Notes under the pieces: generated by a model
Database searches by the model: none
What the model saw: the letters and a program-made list of their open reading frames with translations, nothing else
What the model was told of the DNA's origin: nothing
Shown here: in pieces, positions 8,149-16,040 of the stretch
Layout: every line of letters starts with the position of its first letter
Position numbering within the stretch: position 1 is the stretch's first letter
Origin: Nocardia coubleae NBRC 108252
GTDB taxonomy: Bacteria > Actinomycetota > Actinomycetes > Mycobacteriales > Mycobacteriaceae
Direction: 5' to 3'
Assembly: GCF_001612805.1 (NCBI RefSeq)
Contig: NZ_BDBD01000018.1
Span: 1 to 64,000 of the forward strand
DNA: 64,000 nucleotides
Position numbers and translations under genes: made by a program

Positions 8149-9237
8149 ATGACCACCGCAGTTGACGTAGACGCGCGGCACTCCGATCTCGACGATCAGC
8201 GCACCCTCAGCGTGAGCCCCCTTCGCTCACCCGCCGAGGTCCGCCTCGTGCACCCCATCACCGACGAGCTGGCCGACACCGTGCGCTCGGGTCGCAAAGC
8301 CACCGTCGACGTGCTCAACGGCGACGACGACCGCCTGATGGTGATCGTCGGCCCGTGCTCGGTGCACGACCCCGTCGCCGCCCTCGACTACGCCCGCAAG
8401 CTCGCCGCCAAGGCCGAGGAACTCGGCGACCGGCTGCACATCGTCATGCGCGTGTACTTCGAGAAGCCGCGCACCACGCTGGGCTGGAAGGGCCTGATCA
8501 ACGACCCGCACCTGGACGGTTCGTTCGACGTGAACACCGGCCTCGGTATCGGCCGCAAGGTGCTCGTCGACATCACCGCCCTCGGCCTGCCGGTGGCGTG
8601 TGAGTTCCTCGACCCGATCACCCCGCAGTACATCGCGGACCTGGTCTCCTACGGCGCGATCGGTGCGCGCACCGCCGCCAGCCAGGTGCACCGTCAGCTG
8701 TCCTCGGCGCTGTCGATGCCGGTGGGGATCAAGAACGGCACCGACGGTGACGTGCAGGTCGCGGTCGACGGTGTGCGCGCCGCCGCCGCCAGCCACGTCT
8801 TCCCCGGCACCGATCTCGACGGCCGGTCGGCGCTGATCCGCACCTCGGGCAACCCGGACTGCCACGTCATCCTGCGCGGTGGCAGCAACGGCACCAACTA
8901 CGACGCCGCCTCCGTCGCCGAGGCCAAGCTGCGCCTCGAGAAGTCGTCGCTGCCCCAGCGCGTGGTGGTCGACGCCAGCCACGGCAACAGCAACAAGGAC
9001 CACAACCGTCAGGTCGACGTCGTCACCGACATCGCGACCCGGCTCGCCGCCGGTGAGCAGGGCGTGGTCGGTGTGATGCTCGAGTCGTTCCTCGTCGCGG
9101 GCCGCCAGGACCTCACCCTCGGCAAGGCCGCCGACCTCACCTACGGCCAGTCCATCACCGATGCCTGCATCGACTGGGAGACCACCGCCACGCAGCTCGA
9201 CCGCCTGGCGCAGGCTGTCGAAACCCGGCGCGGCTGA
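8149..9237 (+). CDS. aroG: 3-deoxy-7-phosphoheptulonate (DAHP) synthase, class I
   Basis: This 362-residue enzyme condenses phosphoenolpyruvate and erythrose 4-phosphate in the first step of the shikimate pathway. Class I (AroG/F/H) signatures are clear: IVGPCSVHDP, the KPRTTLGWKGLINDP substrate loop, GARTAASQ, SGNPDCHVILRGG and DASHGNSNKDH with metal ligands. Mycobacteria mainly use the unrelated class II enzyme, so a class I copy is worth noting. The upstream Tyr/Phe/Trp leader peptide implies feedback at the level of transcription or translation as well as any allosteric control. An intrinsic terminator follows at once. Confidence 0.95.
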   Translation: MTTAVDVDARHSDLDDQRTLSVSPLRSPAEVRLVHPITDELADTVRSGRKATVDVLNGDDDRLMVIVGPCSVHDPVAALDYARKLAAKAEELGDRLHIVMRVYFEKPRTTLGWKGLINDPHLDGSFDVNTGLGIGRKVLVDITALGLPVACEFLDPITPQYIADLVSYGAIGARTAASQVHRQLSSALSMPVGIKNGTDGDVQVAVDGVRAAAASHVFPGTDLDGRSALIRTSGNPDCHVILRGGSNGTNYDAASVAEAKLRLEKSSLPQRVVVDASHGNSNKDHNRQVDVVTDIATRLAAGEQGVVGVMLESFLVAGRQDLTLGKAADLTYGQSITDACIDWETTATQLDRLAQAVETRRG

Positions 9238-9252
9238 ATTCGCTGCACACTC

Positions 9253-9277
9253 GTGGCCCCGGAAACCCCGGGGCCAC
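9253..9277 (+). terminator. Intrinsic terminator after DAHP synthase
   Basis: GTGGCCCCGG (9253-9262) pairs perfectly with CCGGGGCCAC (9268-9277) around a 5-nt loop, followed by a T-rich stretch (GCTTTTACT). It also separates the convergent LysE-family gene. Confidence 0.85.
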
Positions 9278-9284
9278 AGTGCTT

Positions 9285-9902
9285 TTACTGGTTCTGCAAG
9301 GCGAGTCTGCCCGCGAGGGCCACGAACGACGCGCCGAACACGCGCCGCATCCATGTCACCACCGCCGGGCGCGACAGGATGTGGGACCGCACCGCCGCCG
9401 CGGCAGCGCCGTACAGCGCGAACACGACGAATGTCGCCAGCATGAACACCCCGCTCAGTTCGAGCATGCGCGCCAAGGCGTTCGGGGTACCCGTCGGCAC
9501 GAACTGCGGCAGGAACGCGAAGAAGAAGATGGTCAGCTTCGGGTTGAGGATATTGAGCAGGATCGCCGAGGTGATCATCTTGCGCGCCGACGGCGCGGCA
9601 CCGGACTCCGCCTCCGGGAGCGAGAGCGCGCCCTTGTCGCGGAAGGTGTTCCACGCCATGTACAGCAGATACGCCACCCCGAGGTACTTCAAGGTCTGGA
9701 ACGCCACCGCGCTGGCGTTGAGGACCGCGGCCAGCCCGGTGATGGCGGCGATCATGTGCGGGATGATGCCGAGTGTGCAGCCGAAGGACGCGATCACGCT
9801 GGCCCGGACGCCGCGCGCCAGGCCCGCCGCGAGCGTGAACAGCACCCCGGTGCCCGGCGTGGCGACGATGACGAGCGTGGTCAACGCGAACTCGATGCTC
9901 AT
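9285..9902 (-). CDS. LysE/RhtB family exporter
   Basis: This roughly 205-residue integral membrane protein shows the LysE-family N-terminus (ATPGTGVLFTLAAGLARG, equal to the usual TPGP motif region) and about six hydrophobic segments. Family members export amino acids or related small molecules across the inner membrane. I start it at the ATG for MSIEF (9902); an upstream in-frame start at 9959 would add a non-hydrophobic stretch not seen in the family. No convincing ribosome-binding site precedes it, so it may be leaderless. The substrate is unknown; the adjacent aro gene makes an aromatic amino acid conceivable but is not evidence. Confidence 0.85.
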   Translation of the reverse strand: MSIEFALTTLVIVATPGTGVLFTLAAGLARGVRASVIASFGCTLGIIPHMIAAITGLAAVLNASAVAFQTLKYLGVAYLLYMAWNTFRDKGALSLPEAESGAAPSARKMITSAILLNILNPKLTIFFFAFLPQFVPTGTPNALARMLELSGVFMLATFVVFALYGAAAAAVRSHILSRPAVVTWMRRVFGASFVALAGRLALQNQ

Positions 9903-9989
9903 CTCCCGCAGGCTAGCCAGTTCCGGCCGTGTTCGGAATAGGCAGTCTCGGTGGTGCACGATGCGGGTGGGTCGGCAGACTGTTCGCTG

Positions 9990-12953
9990 ATGAGACTTCC
10001 CGAACTTCCCGATCTTCCGGTGCGGCCCGCGCTGGGGGAGATCACGCGCACTCTGGCCGATCGGGGCGTCGCGGTGTTGGTCGCGCCACCAGGGACCGGG
10101 AAGACGACGCTGGTGCCGTTGGCCTTGGCTGCGGGCGAGTACGTGGGGTCAGGGAGGGCGGTGTCGTCGGCTTCGGCTGCGGGCGAGTGTGTGGGGTCGG
10201 GGCGGGAGGTGTCGTCGGCTTCGGCTACGGACGAGTTCGTCGGGTCGGGGAAGACGGCGCCGTGGGTTTCGGTGGAGGCCGGTGGGCGGGTTGTGGTGGC
10301 CGAACCGCGGCGGTTGGCGGCGCGGGCGGCGGCCGCGCGCATGGCCGGGTTGCTCGGGGAACGGGTCGGGGAGACCGTCGGGTATGCGGTCCGTGGGGAT
10401 CGCAAGGTGGGGCCGCGCACGCGGATCGAGGTGGTGACCTCCGGTCTGTTGGTCCGGCGGTTGCAGCAGGACCCGGAGCTCGCGGGGGTCGGCACGGTGA
10501 TCCTCGACGAGTGCCACGAGCGGCACCTCGACGCCGATCTGTTGCTTGCCCTGCTGCTCGACGCGCGGTCGGGTCTGCGACCGGACCTGAAGGTGCTCGC
10601 CACCTCCGCGACCGTCGCCGCGGATCGCCTCGCCGAGCTGCTCGGCGGTGACGGTGCCGCCGCCCCAGTGCTCGAGGTGCGCGGACGAACCCACCCCGTC
10701 GACATCGGGTACCTGCCCGCACTACCGCGTGAACGGGTCGAAGGTCACGTCGCCCGGGCCACGCGCACCGCGCTCGCCGAAACCGACGGTGACATCCTCG
10801 TCTTCCTGCCCGGAGTCGGTGAGATCAACCGCACCGCGGGGTTGTTGCGCGACCTCGACGTCGATGTGCTTCCGCTGCACGGCAGGCTCACCGGCGCCGC
10901 CCAGGACGCGGCCCTTCGACCCGGCCAGCGGCGCCGGGTCGTGTTGTCCACTGCCGTAGCGGAATCCAGCCTCACGGTGCCCGGTGTGCGTGCCGTTGTC
11001 GACTCCGGGTTGTCGCGGGTGTCACGGGTTGATCATCGGCGGGGGCTGTCCGGCCTTGCGACAGTGCGTGTTTCGGCCGCCGTCGCCGAACAGCGTGCCG
11101 GACGTGCCGGTCGTGAGGCGCCCGGTCGTGCCTGGCGTTGCTGGCCCGAATACGAACACCACACCCTGCCCGCCTACCCCGACCCGGAGATCCGCACCGC
11201 CGAATTGACCCGCCTCGCACTCGAATTGGCGTGCTGGGGCACCCCCGACGGTTCCGCCCTCGCCTGGTGGGACGCCCCACCCGAAGGCGCGCTCACCGCC
11301 GCCCGCACCGTCCTGCACGCCCTCGGCGCCCTCGACGGCAACGACCACATCACCGCCCGCGGCCGCGCCATGGCCACCCTCGGCCTGCACCCCCGCCTGG
11401 CCCGCGCCCTCCTCGACGGCGCCGCCCACCTCGGCCCGAAACTCGCCGCCGAAATGGTTGCCCTGATGGACGACGACACCCTCGCCCCCGGCACAGACGC
11501 CACCGCGGCCCTGCGCACCCTCCGCACCGACCGCCCACCCCGCTGGACCCGAGAAGTCACCCGCCTCACCCGCCTCGTCGGCGAATCCGATGGCTCGGCC
11601 GTGTCCGGCGAGAGTGCTTATGGCGCAATCGCATCGGGCGCGGAGACCGGCGGTGCGGTGCTGACCGGCGAGGTAAGCCGTTCTGCGGCGACATCGTTCG
11701 ATGTCCGAGCCAAGGCGGGATCGCCAGGTGATGGTCGCGCCGAGGGTAGTTCGCCTGCGGGAAGCCATGGTGATCGGCAGGCGGACGCGAGGCGTGGCAG
11801 TGGCGGCTCGGGTGGGGGGAGGCGTGACTCGGTCGGGTCGGGTGGGGGGAGGCGTGACTCGGCCGGGTCGGGTTTGGGGAGGCGTGACTCGGTCGGGTCG
11901 GGTGGGGGGAGGCGTGACTTGGTCGGGTCGGGTTTGGGGAGGCATGACTCGGCCGGGTCGGGTGTGGGAGTGCTCGAAGAGGGGGTGGCGTTGATGATCG
12001 CGTTGGCGCAGCCGGAGCGGTTGGCGCGGCGGCGGGGGAGTGGGTCGGGGTCGTATTTGATGGCGGGTGGGACGGCGGTTTCGTTGCCTGCGGGGTCCGG
12101 GCTGGTGGCTGCGGAGTGGTTGGCTGTTGCCGTGGCGGATCGGGATCCGGGGCGGGCGGAGGGCCGAATTCGGCTGGCGGCAATCGCTTCTGAGGATCTG
12201 GCGCGGGCGGCTGCGCCTGGTTTGGTCAGTGTTGGGGAGGAGGTGCGCTGGGACGGCGGGGATGTGATCGCGCGGTGGGTCGAGCGGTTGGGTGCGATCG
12301 TGCTGTCCGAAAAGCCGCTGCGTGAACCCGATTCGGCGTTGGTGGGCGCGGCGTTGCGGGAGGGACTGCGCGCGGAGGGGATCGGTCTGCTTCGCTGGTC
12401 CGACGACGCGCGCAACCTGCGTGATCGCCTCGCCTTCCTGCACCGCACGCTCGGCACACCATGGCCCGATGTCGACGACGACGCCCTCCTCGCCGACCTC
12501 GACTCCTGGCTCGGCCCCGAACTCGCCACCGCCCGTCGCCGCGCCGACCTCGCCCGCATCGACGCGGGTACCGCCCTGCGCCGCCTCCTGCCCTGGCCCG
12601 AAGCCGCCCGCCTCGACGACCTCGCCCCCGAGCGCCTCGAGGTCCCCTCGGGCAGCCGCGTCCGCGTCGACTACAGCGCCGACCAGCCGGTCCTCGCGGT
12701 GAAGGTCCAGGAAATCTTCGGCTGGACCACCCCACCCACCCTCGCCGACGGCCGCGCCACCCTCCTCCTGCACCTGCTCTCCCCCGCCCAGCGCCCCGTA
12801 GCCGTCACCGCCGACCTCCCGTCCTTCTGGCAAACCGGCTGGCCCCAGGTCCGCGCCGACCTCCGCGGCCGCTACCCCAAACACGCCTGGCCCGAAGACC
12901 CCACCCAGGTTCCCGCCCACCGAGGCACCGCCCGCCGCCTCCGCCCCACCTGA
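9990..12953 (+). CDS. hrpB: ATP-dependent DEAH-type RNA helicase HrpB
   Basis: This 987-residue superfamily 2 helicase has Walker A APPGTGKTT (from residue 33), a DECH motif II at 173-176, a TSAT motif, a conserved helicase C domain (VLSTAVAESSLTVPGVRAVVDSG), a helicase-associated region and the HrpB C-terminal block ending in YPKHAWPEDP. HrpB proteins usually run to 800-850 residues. The excess is two low-complexity insertions: a 16-residue repeat between Walker A and the EPRRLAAR motif, and a glycine/serine/arginine-rich stretch (about 540-660) containing five 10-residue repeats. The ATG at 9990 is preferred over one at 9951 because homology begins there. Confidence 0.9.
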   Translation: MRLPELPDLPVRPALGEITRTLADRGVAVLVAPPGTGKTTLVPLALAAGEYVGSGRAVSSASAAGECVGSGREVSSASATDEFVGSGKTAPWVSVEAGGRVVVAEPRRLAARAAAARMAGLLGERVGETVGYAVRGDRKVGPRTRIEVVTSGLLVRRLQQDPELAGVGTVILDECHERHLDADLLLALLLDARSGLRPDLKVLATSATVAADRLAELLGGDGAAAPVLEVRGRTHPVDIGYLPALPRERVEGHVARATRTALAETDGDILVFLPGVGEINRTAGLLRDLDVDVLPLHGRLTGAAQDAALRPGQRRRVVLSTAVAESSLTVPGVRAVVDSGLSRVSRVDHRRGLSGLATVRVSAAVAEQRAGRAGREAPGRAWRCWPEYEHHTLPAYPDPEIRTAELTRLALELACWGTPDGSALAWWDAPPEGALTAARTVLHALGALDGNDHITARGRAMATLGLHPRLARALLDGAAHLGPKLAAEMVALMDDDTLAPGTDATAALRTLRTDRPPRWTREVTRLTRLVGESDGSAVSGESAYGAIASGAETGGAVLTGEVSRSAATSFDVRAKAGSPGDGRAEGSSPAGSHGDRQADARRGSGGSGGGRRDSVGSGGGRRDSAGSGLGRRDSVGSGGGRRDLVGSGLGRHDSAGSGVGVLEEGVALMIALAQPERLARRRGSGSGSYLMAGGTAVSLPAGSGLVAAEWLAVAVADRDPGRAEGRIRLAAIASEDLARAAAPGLVSVGEEVRWDGGDVIARWVERLGAIVLSEKPLREPDSALVGAALREGLRAEGIGLLRWSDDARNLRDRLAFLHRTLGTPWPDVDDDALLADLDSWLGPELATARRRADLARIDAGTALRRLLPWPEAARLDDLAPERLEVPSGSRVRVDYSADQPVLAVKVQEIFGWTTPPTLADGRATLLLHLLSPAQRPVAVTADLPSFWQTGWPQVRADLRGRYPKHAWPEDPTQVPAHRGTARRLRPT
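10134..10277 (+). repeat. 48-bp in-frame tandem repeat inside hrpB
   Basis: Three consecutive 48-bp units (10134-10181, 10182-10229, 10230-10277) encode a 16-residue motif of the form GE(Y/C)VGSGR-VSSASA; the third unit has diverged in its second half. The insertion falls in helicase domain 1, between motif I and motif Ia, where other HrpB proteins have only a short loop. Confidence 0.9.
11811..11960 (+). repeat. 30-bp tandem repeat (five copies) inside hrpB
   Basis: Five contiguous 30-bp units at 11811, 11841, 11871, 11901 and 11931 differ from one another at only a few positions. They encode GGRRDSVGSG-type decapeptides, giving an arginine/glycine-rich segment like the RGG tracts found in RNA-binding proteins. 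The array is in frame, so copy-number change would not break the gene. Confidence 0.92.
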
Positions 12954-13167
12954 CCACCCCCGAGACCGGGCCTGTCCCGCCTGATGTCCGCATCGGGCTT
13001 GTCGCCGCCTCGAATTCCACCAGCCGCCCGCCCGGAAACGTTGAGTGCGGCTCGCCGAGGAAGTCGTGAACGAAACCCAGCTTCCTCGGTTGGCCTACAC
13101 CTACCTCGTCCCGCCTGCCCCTCGCCGGTCGCTCCAGGCCAGCGGCCACCCATCGAGCTGGACATGT

Positions 13168-13228
13168 GATCACCACGCTCTGATGGCGGCTTCGGCCGAG
13201 AAGCGAACGCCACCAGAGCGTGGTGATC
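13168..13228. repeat. Palindromic intergenic element, copy 1
   Basis: A 21-nt left arm (13168-13188, beginning GATCACCACGCTCTG) pairs with 13208-13228 with a single mismatch, and an inner GCTTC/GAAGC stem extends the hairpin. The right arm is followed by CTTGGTTCAGTGG, which recurs next to copy 2. Confidence 0.88.
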
Positions 13229-13360
13229 TTGGTTCAGTGGCGGTCCGCGCCTGGCGTGTGACGGCCGATCGACGCTGACCGTCCGTGTGGGGCCGCCCAG
13301 ACACCGCCGCGTGGATGGCGGCATCGCCCCGATCAGCTGAGTTCAACGAACTGGGCACCC

Positions 13361-13421
13361 GATCACCGCTGTCTGGTGGCGGCTTCGGCCGAGAAGCGAA
13401 CACCACCAGAGCGTGGTGATC
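13361..13421. repeat. Palindromic intergenic element, copy 2
   Basis: This is the same 61-bp element as at 13168, with a more diverged left arm and a nearly identical loop and right arm. It abuts the stop codon of the methyltransferase gene (13427) and so probably acts as its transcription terminator. Confidence 0.86.
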
Positions 13422-13426
13422 TTGGA

Positions 13427-13969
13427 TCAGTGGGTGGGGGTGAGGTGGACGGCGAGGAGGTCGCCTGAGGTGGTGGGTTCGCAGGTGAAGCCGGCGGCGG
13501 CGCAGCGGTCGGTGAGGCGAGTGGGGCTGGGTTTCGGGGAGGTGGGGGTGTCGGTGGGGGTGCCGTAGCCGTAGCAGAGCCAGAGGCGGCCGGTGGGGGA
13601 CAGGCAGGTGCGGAGCGTTGCCCAGGCCTGGGGGGCGGGAGAGGTCCAGAAGAGGTTGACGTTGACCGCGTAGATCAGGTCGAACTGTTCGCCGGGATCG
13701 AGTTCGGCGAGCAGGCGGGCCGGTACGATCTTTCCGATCTCGCCCTCCACCAACCGGATTCGCCCTGCCGCGATCTCGTCGGCACACCGCTGCCCGGCTC
13801 GCGCCAGCGCGGTCGCCGAACGCTCCACGCCGACGATCCGCCCGTCGCCGAGCCGCTCCGCCATCCGTGCCAACGACGCGCCGTTACCGGGCCCAATTTC
13901 GAGGACCCGCTCACCGGCCCGCACTCCCATGACGTCGGCGAACCACTCGAACCGCGCATCATCAGGCAC
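13427..13969 (-). CDS. Class I SAM-dependent methyltransferase
   Basis: This 180-residue protein has the AdoMet-binding motif I VLEIGPGNG near residues 21-29, an acidic residue after the second strand (VGVERS) and a later FDLIYAVNVN motif. It is a small stand-alone class I fold whose substrate cannot be inferred. The GTG start at 13969 has only a weak ribosome-binding site. It ends directly at palindromic element copy 2 and is transcribed in the same direction as the GNAT gene, 48 bp downstream of it. Confidence 0.82.
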   Translation of the reverse strand: MPDDARFEWFADVMGVRAGERVLEIGPGNGASLARMAERLGDGRIVGVERSATALARAGQRCADEIAAGRIRLVEGEIGKIVPARLLAELDPGEQFDLIYAVNVNLFWTSPAPQAWATLRTCLSPTGRLWLCYGYGTPTDTPTSPKPSPTRLTDRCAAAGFTCEPTTSGDLLAVHLTPTH

Positions 13970-14017
13970 CTGCCGCGTCCCTTCCGCGCTCCGAGAACCA
14001 CCAGCACTCAGCCACGA

Positions 14018-14602
14018 TCATCCTTCCGGCGGAAAGGTTTCCGCAGGCCATCCATCCACCGGCCCGGGCGAATCGTCGGCCAACCGCGCCGCATACCACT
14101 CGTCGACCCGAACCCCACGCTGCACGCCACCCAACCGGGCCTTCCCCTCATAGTGGAATCCGTTGCGACGAACGGCGGCGGCCGAAGCGTGATTGCCGAC
14201 CATCGCGCGCCACGTGATGCGTTGCAGACCAAGCCCTTCGGGAGCGAAGGCGAAATCACAGACCAGGGTGATGGTGCGTGACATCAGGCCCCGACCTCGG
14301 TGTTCGGGGCTGAGCCAGAAGCCGATCTCGCACGCGCCGGGACCTCGGGCGTGCAGGCCGACCATCCCCTCGACGCGGCCGTCGGGTGCGGTACGGATGG
14401 ACCAGATCGGCTCGTTGTTGAGCCATCCTCCCGCCACGTTCCGGTCGAGGAATTCCTCGGCGTCGGTGCGGCCGTAGGGCACGGGGATGGTGGTCCAGCG
14501 CCCTACGGCGGGGTCTTGACAACACTCGACGATGCGGTCGATGTCGGCGGCGGTCGGCCGGATGAGCCACACGGTGCCGTCGGTGAGCGTGTGCTGGTAC
14601 AT
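14018..14602 (-). CDS. GNAT family N-acetyltransferase (RimJ/RimL-like)
   Basis: This 194-residue acetyltransferase shows the GNAT strand-4 and pyrophosphate-binding loop (EIGFWLSPEHRGRGLMSR) and the following NHASAAAVRRNGF motif typical of RimJ/RimL-type enzymes, which acetylate protein N-termini or small amines. The ATG at 14602 is preferred because the frame upstream is not GNAT-like and overlaps the divergent sigma-factor promoter region. GAGG lies close upstream. The substrate is unknown. Confidence 0.85.
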   Translation of the reverse strand: MYQHTLTDGTVWLIRPTAADIDRIVECCQDPAVGRWTTIPVPYGRTDAEEFLDRNVAGGWLNNEPIWSIRTAPDGRVEGMVGLHARGPGACEIGFWLSPEHRGRGLMSRTITLVCDFAFAPEGLGLQRITWRAMVGNHASAAAVRRNGFHYEGKARLGGVQRGVRVDEWYAARLADDSPGPVDGWPAETFPPEG

Positions 14603-14714
14603 CACCTCATCCTGGCAGGACGGGCGCATAGTTCTCACGGCATTTTCCGCGCGCGACGGCAAAACCGGTACACCCGTGCAACCAGCGTGAACCCACTCCG
14701 TAGGATCAGCGGCG

Positions 14715-15611
14715 ATGGTTTCCCCGCTTCTCGCCGACCTGTTCGAATCGCATCGAGCACATCTCATTTCGGTGGCCTACCGGCTCACCGGAAGCGTCGG
14801 CGACGCCGAGGACGCGGTGCAGGAGAGCTGGCTGCGGATGGCGGGCGCCCACCAGTCCGAGATCGAGGACCTACGTGCCTGGCTCACCACGGTGGTGAGC
14901 CGGATCTGCCTCGACCATCTGCGCAGCGCGGCGGTGCGCCGGGAAACCTACGTGGGCCAGTGGCTGCCGGAGCCGATCGTCACAGGGCAGGCCCGTACCG
15001 ACGACCCGCTCGAGGTGGTCGTCCGCAATCAGGACAACCGGATGGCGGCGATGGTGGTGCTCGACGCGCTCACCCCGCAGCAGCGGGTGGCGCTGGTGCT
15101 GCACGACAGCCTCGCCGTCCCGTTCGACGAGATCGCCGACATTCTCGGCGTATCACCCGATGCCGCACGACAATTGGCGGTGCGCGCCCGCAAGACCGTC
15201 GCGCGCACCCCACCACCGGTGACCGACGACGTGCACGACGAGGCGGTGCAGCGTTTCCTGGCCGCCCTGGCCACCGGCGATATCGCCGCGGTGGCCGCCA
15301 CCCTGCATCCGGACGTGAATTTCATCGCCGACGCGGGCGGCACGGCACGCACGGCGCTCAATGTCGTCGAGGGTGCGGAGAAGGTGGCGCGGCTGGCGGT
15401 CGGCCTGTGGCGCAAGCAGCTCGAAGAGCCGGCGCTGGAGATCGGTTTCGCCGCGGTGAACGGGCAATCGGGTCTGGTACTCACCGATCCGAACTCGCCG
15501 TTCGGCCGGGCGGTTCGGGTGCTCGCGTTCTCGGTGCGCGATGGGCTGGTCTGTGCCGCTTACGATTTCGCCAATGTGGCGAAGCTGTCGGGCGCTCGGC
15601 TGCGCACCTAG
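14715..15611 (+). CDS. sigJ: ECF41-group RNA polymerase sigma factor (SigJ-like)
   Basis: This 298-residue sigma factor has region 2 (SVAYRLTGSVGDAEDAVQESWLR), the ECF41 linker motif WLPEP beginning at Trp83, region 4 (LTPQQRVALVLHD...FDEIADILGVSPDAARQL) and a C-terminal SnoaL-like extension of about 100 residues (NFIADAGGTARTAL). In ECF41 factors this extension replaces a separate anti-sigma factor and tunes activity. M. tuberculosis SigJ is of this type. ECF41 genes usually sit beside their target; here the best target promoter is 8 kb away, before the AhpD-like gene at 6565. The gene is divergent from the GNAT gene. Confidence 0.92.
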   Translation: MVSPLLADLFESHRAHLISVAYRLTGSVGDAEDAVQESWLRMAGAHQSEIEDLRAWLTTVVSRICLDHLRSAAVRRETYVGQWLPEPIVTGQARTDDPLEVVVRNQDNRMAAMVVLDALTPQQRVALVLHDSLAVPFDEIADILGVSPDAARQLAVRARKTVARTPPPVTDDVHDEAVQRFLAALATGDIAAVAATLHPDVNFIADAGGTARTALNVVEGAEKVARLAVGLWRKQLEEPALEIGFAAVNGQSGLVLTDPNSPFGRAVRVLAFSVRDGLVCAAYDFANVAKLSGARLRT

Positions 15612-15651
15612 CCGGACCGGACCCGCGCGATCCGATCCGGCGCTGCGGTGT

Positions 15652-15867
15652 CTACGGGTAGGTGGACCCCCACTGGTGATCACCGGTGGACGAGCCGAGG
15701 TTGTGGTCCCCGGTGGAGGAGCCCATGTTGTTGTCGGGCGTGGCCGACCCGGTGAAGAAATCGACGATCGGGCTGGCTTCCAGCTGTTCCTGGATGAAGC
15801 GAAGTGCCGAACCGGCGACCTCCGACGCGGCCGGTTGCAGGATGAAGTCGAGCAGAGGTGAGGCCAT
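15652..15867 (-). CDS. Small hypothetical protein with GSSTGDH repeats
   Basis: This 71-residue protein is not one I recognise. A well-placed AAAGGGG lies 6 nt before the ATG, which supports it as a real gene. The first 45 residues form two amphipathic helical stretches (PLLDFILQPAASEV, ALRFIQEQLEAS); the tail is polar and contains two copies of GSSTGDH followed by a third partial copy. There is no signal peptide. It faces the sigma-factor gene tail to tail, 40 bp apart. Confidence 0.65.
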   Translation of the reverse strand: MASPLLDFILQPAASEVAGSALRFIQEQLEASPIVDFFTGSATPDNNMGSSTGDHNLGSSTGDHQWGSTYP

Positions 15868-16040
15868 GCGAGCCCCTTTCGATATGCCACCACGCTGTGG
15901 TGTGTGAGGTAGAACACGGCGAGGCTAGCTGAGGTTGAGTGATCGCACAATACCGCAGGTCAAAGGCCAAAAACGTTTGTGAAACATAGGTGTTCGCTAT
16001 CGTGCGGCAACGGCTGGGAAAGGTGGGATACGCTGCGAAG

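Larger units (their letters stand above)
12954..13426. other. 473-bp intergenic region with two palindromic elements
   Basis: Between the convergent hrpB and methyltransferase genes I find no supportable gene: short open frames here lack ribosome-binding sites and recognisable sequence. The region holds two related hairpin elements (13168-13228 and 13361-13421), annotated separately. The first 200 bp show no structure I can name. Confidence 0.7.

Noticed and set aside
11811..11960. CRISPR-like array
   Set aside because: The 30-bp units are directly contiguous without spacers, in frame in a coding gene, and no cas genes are present.
11022..12920. 632-codon minus-strand frame over hrpB, with proline/serine repeats
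   Set aside because: The repeats are simply the reverse strand of the 30-bp array in hrpB; the sense frame has helicase motifs throughout.
12984..13169. 61-codon frame after hrpB
   Set aside because: No ribosome-binding site, no conserved motif, and it overlaps intergenic palindromic DNA.
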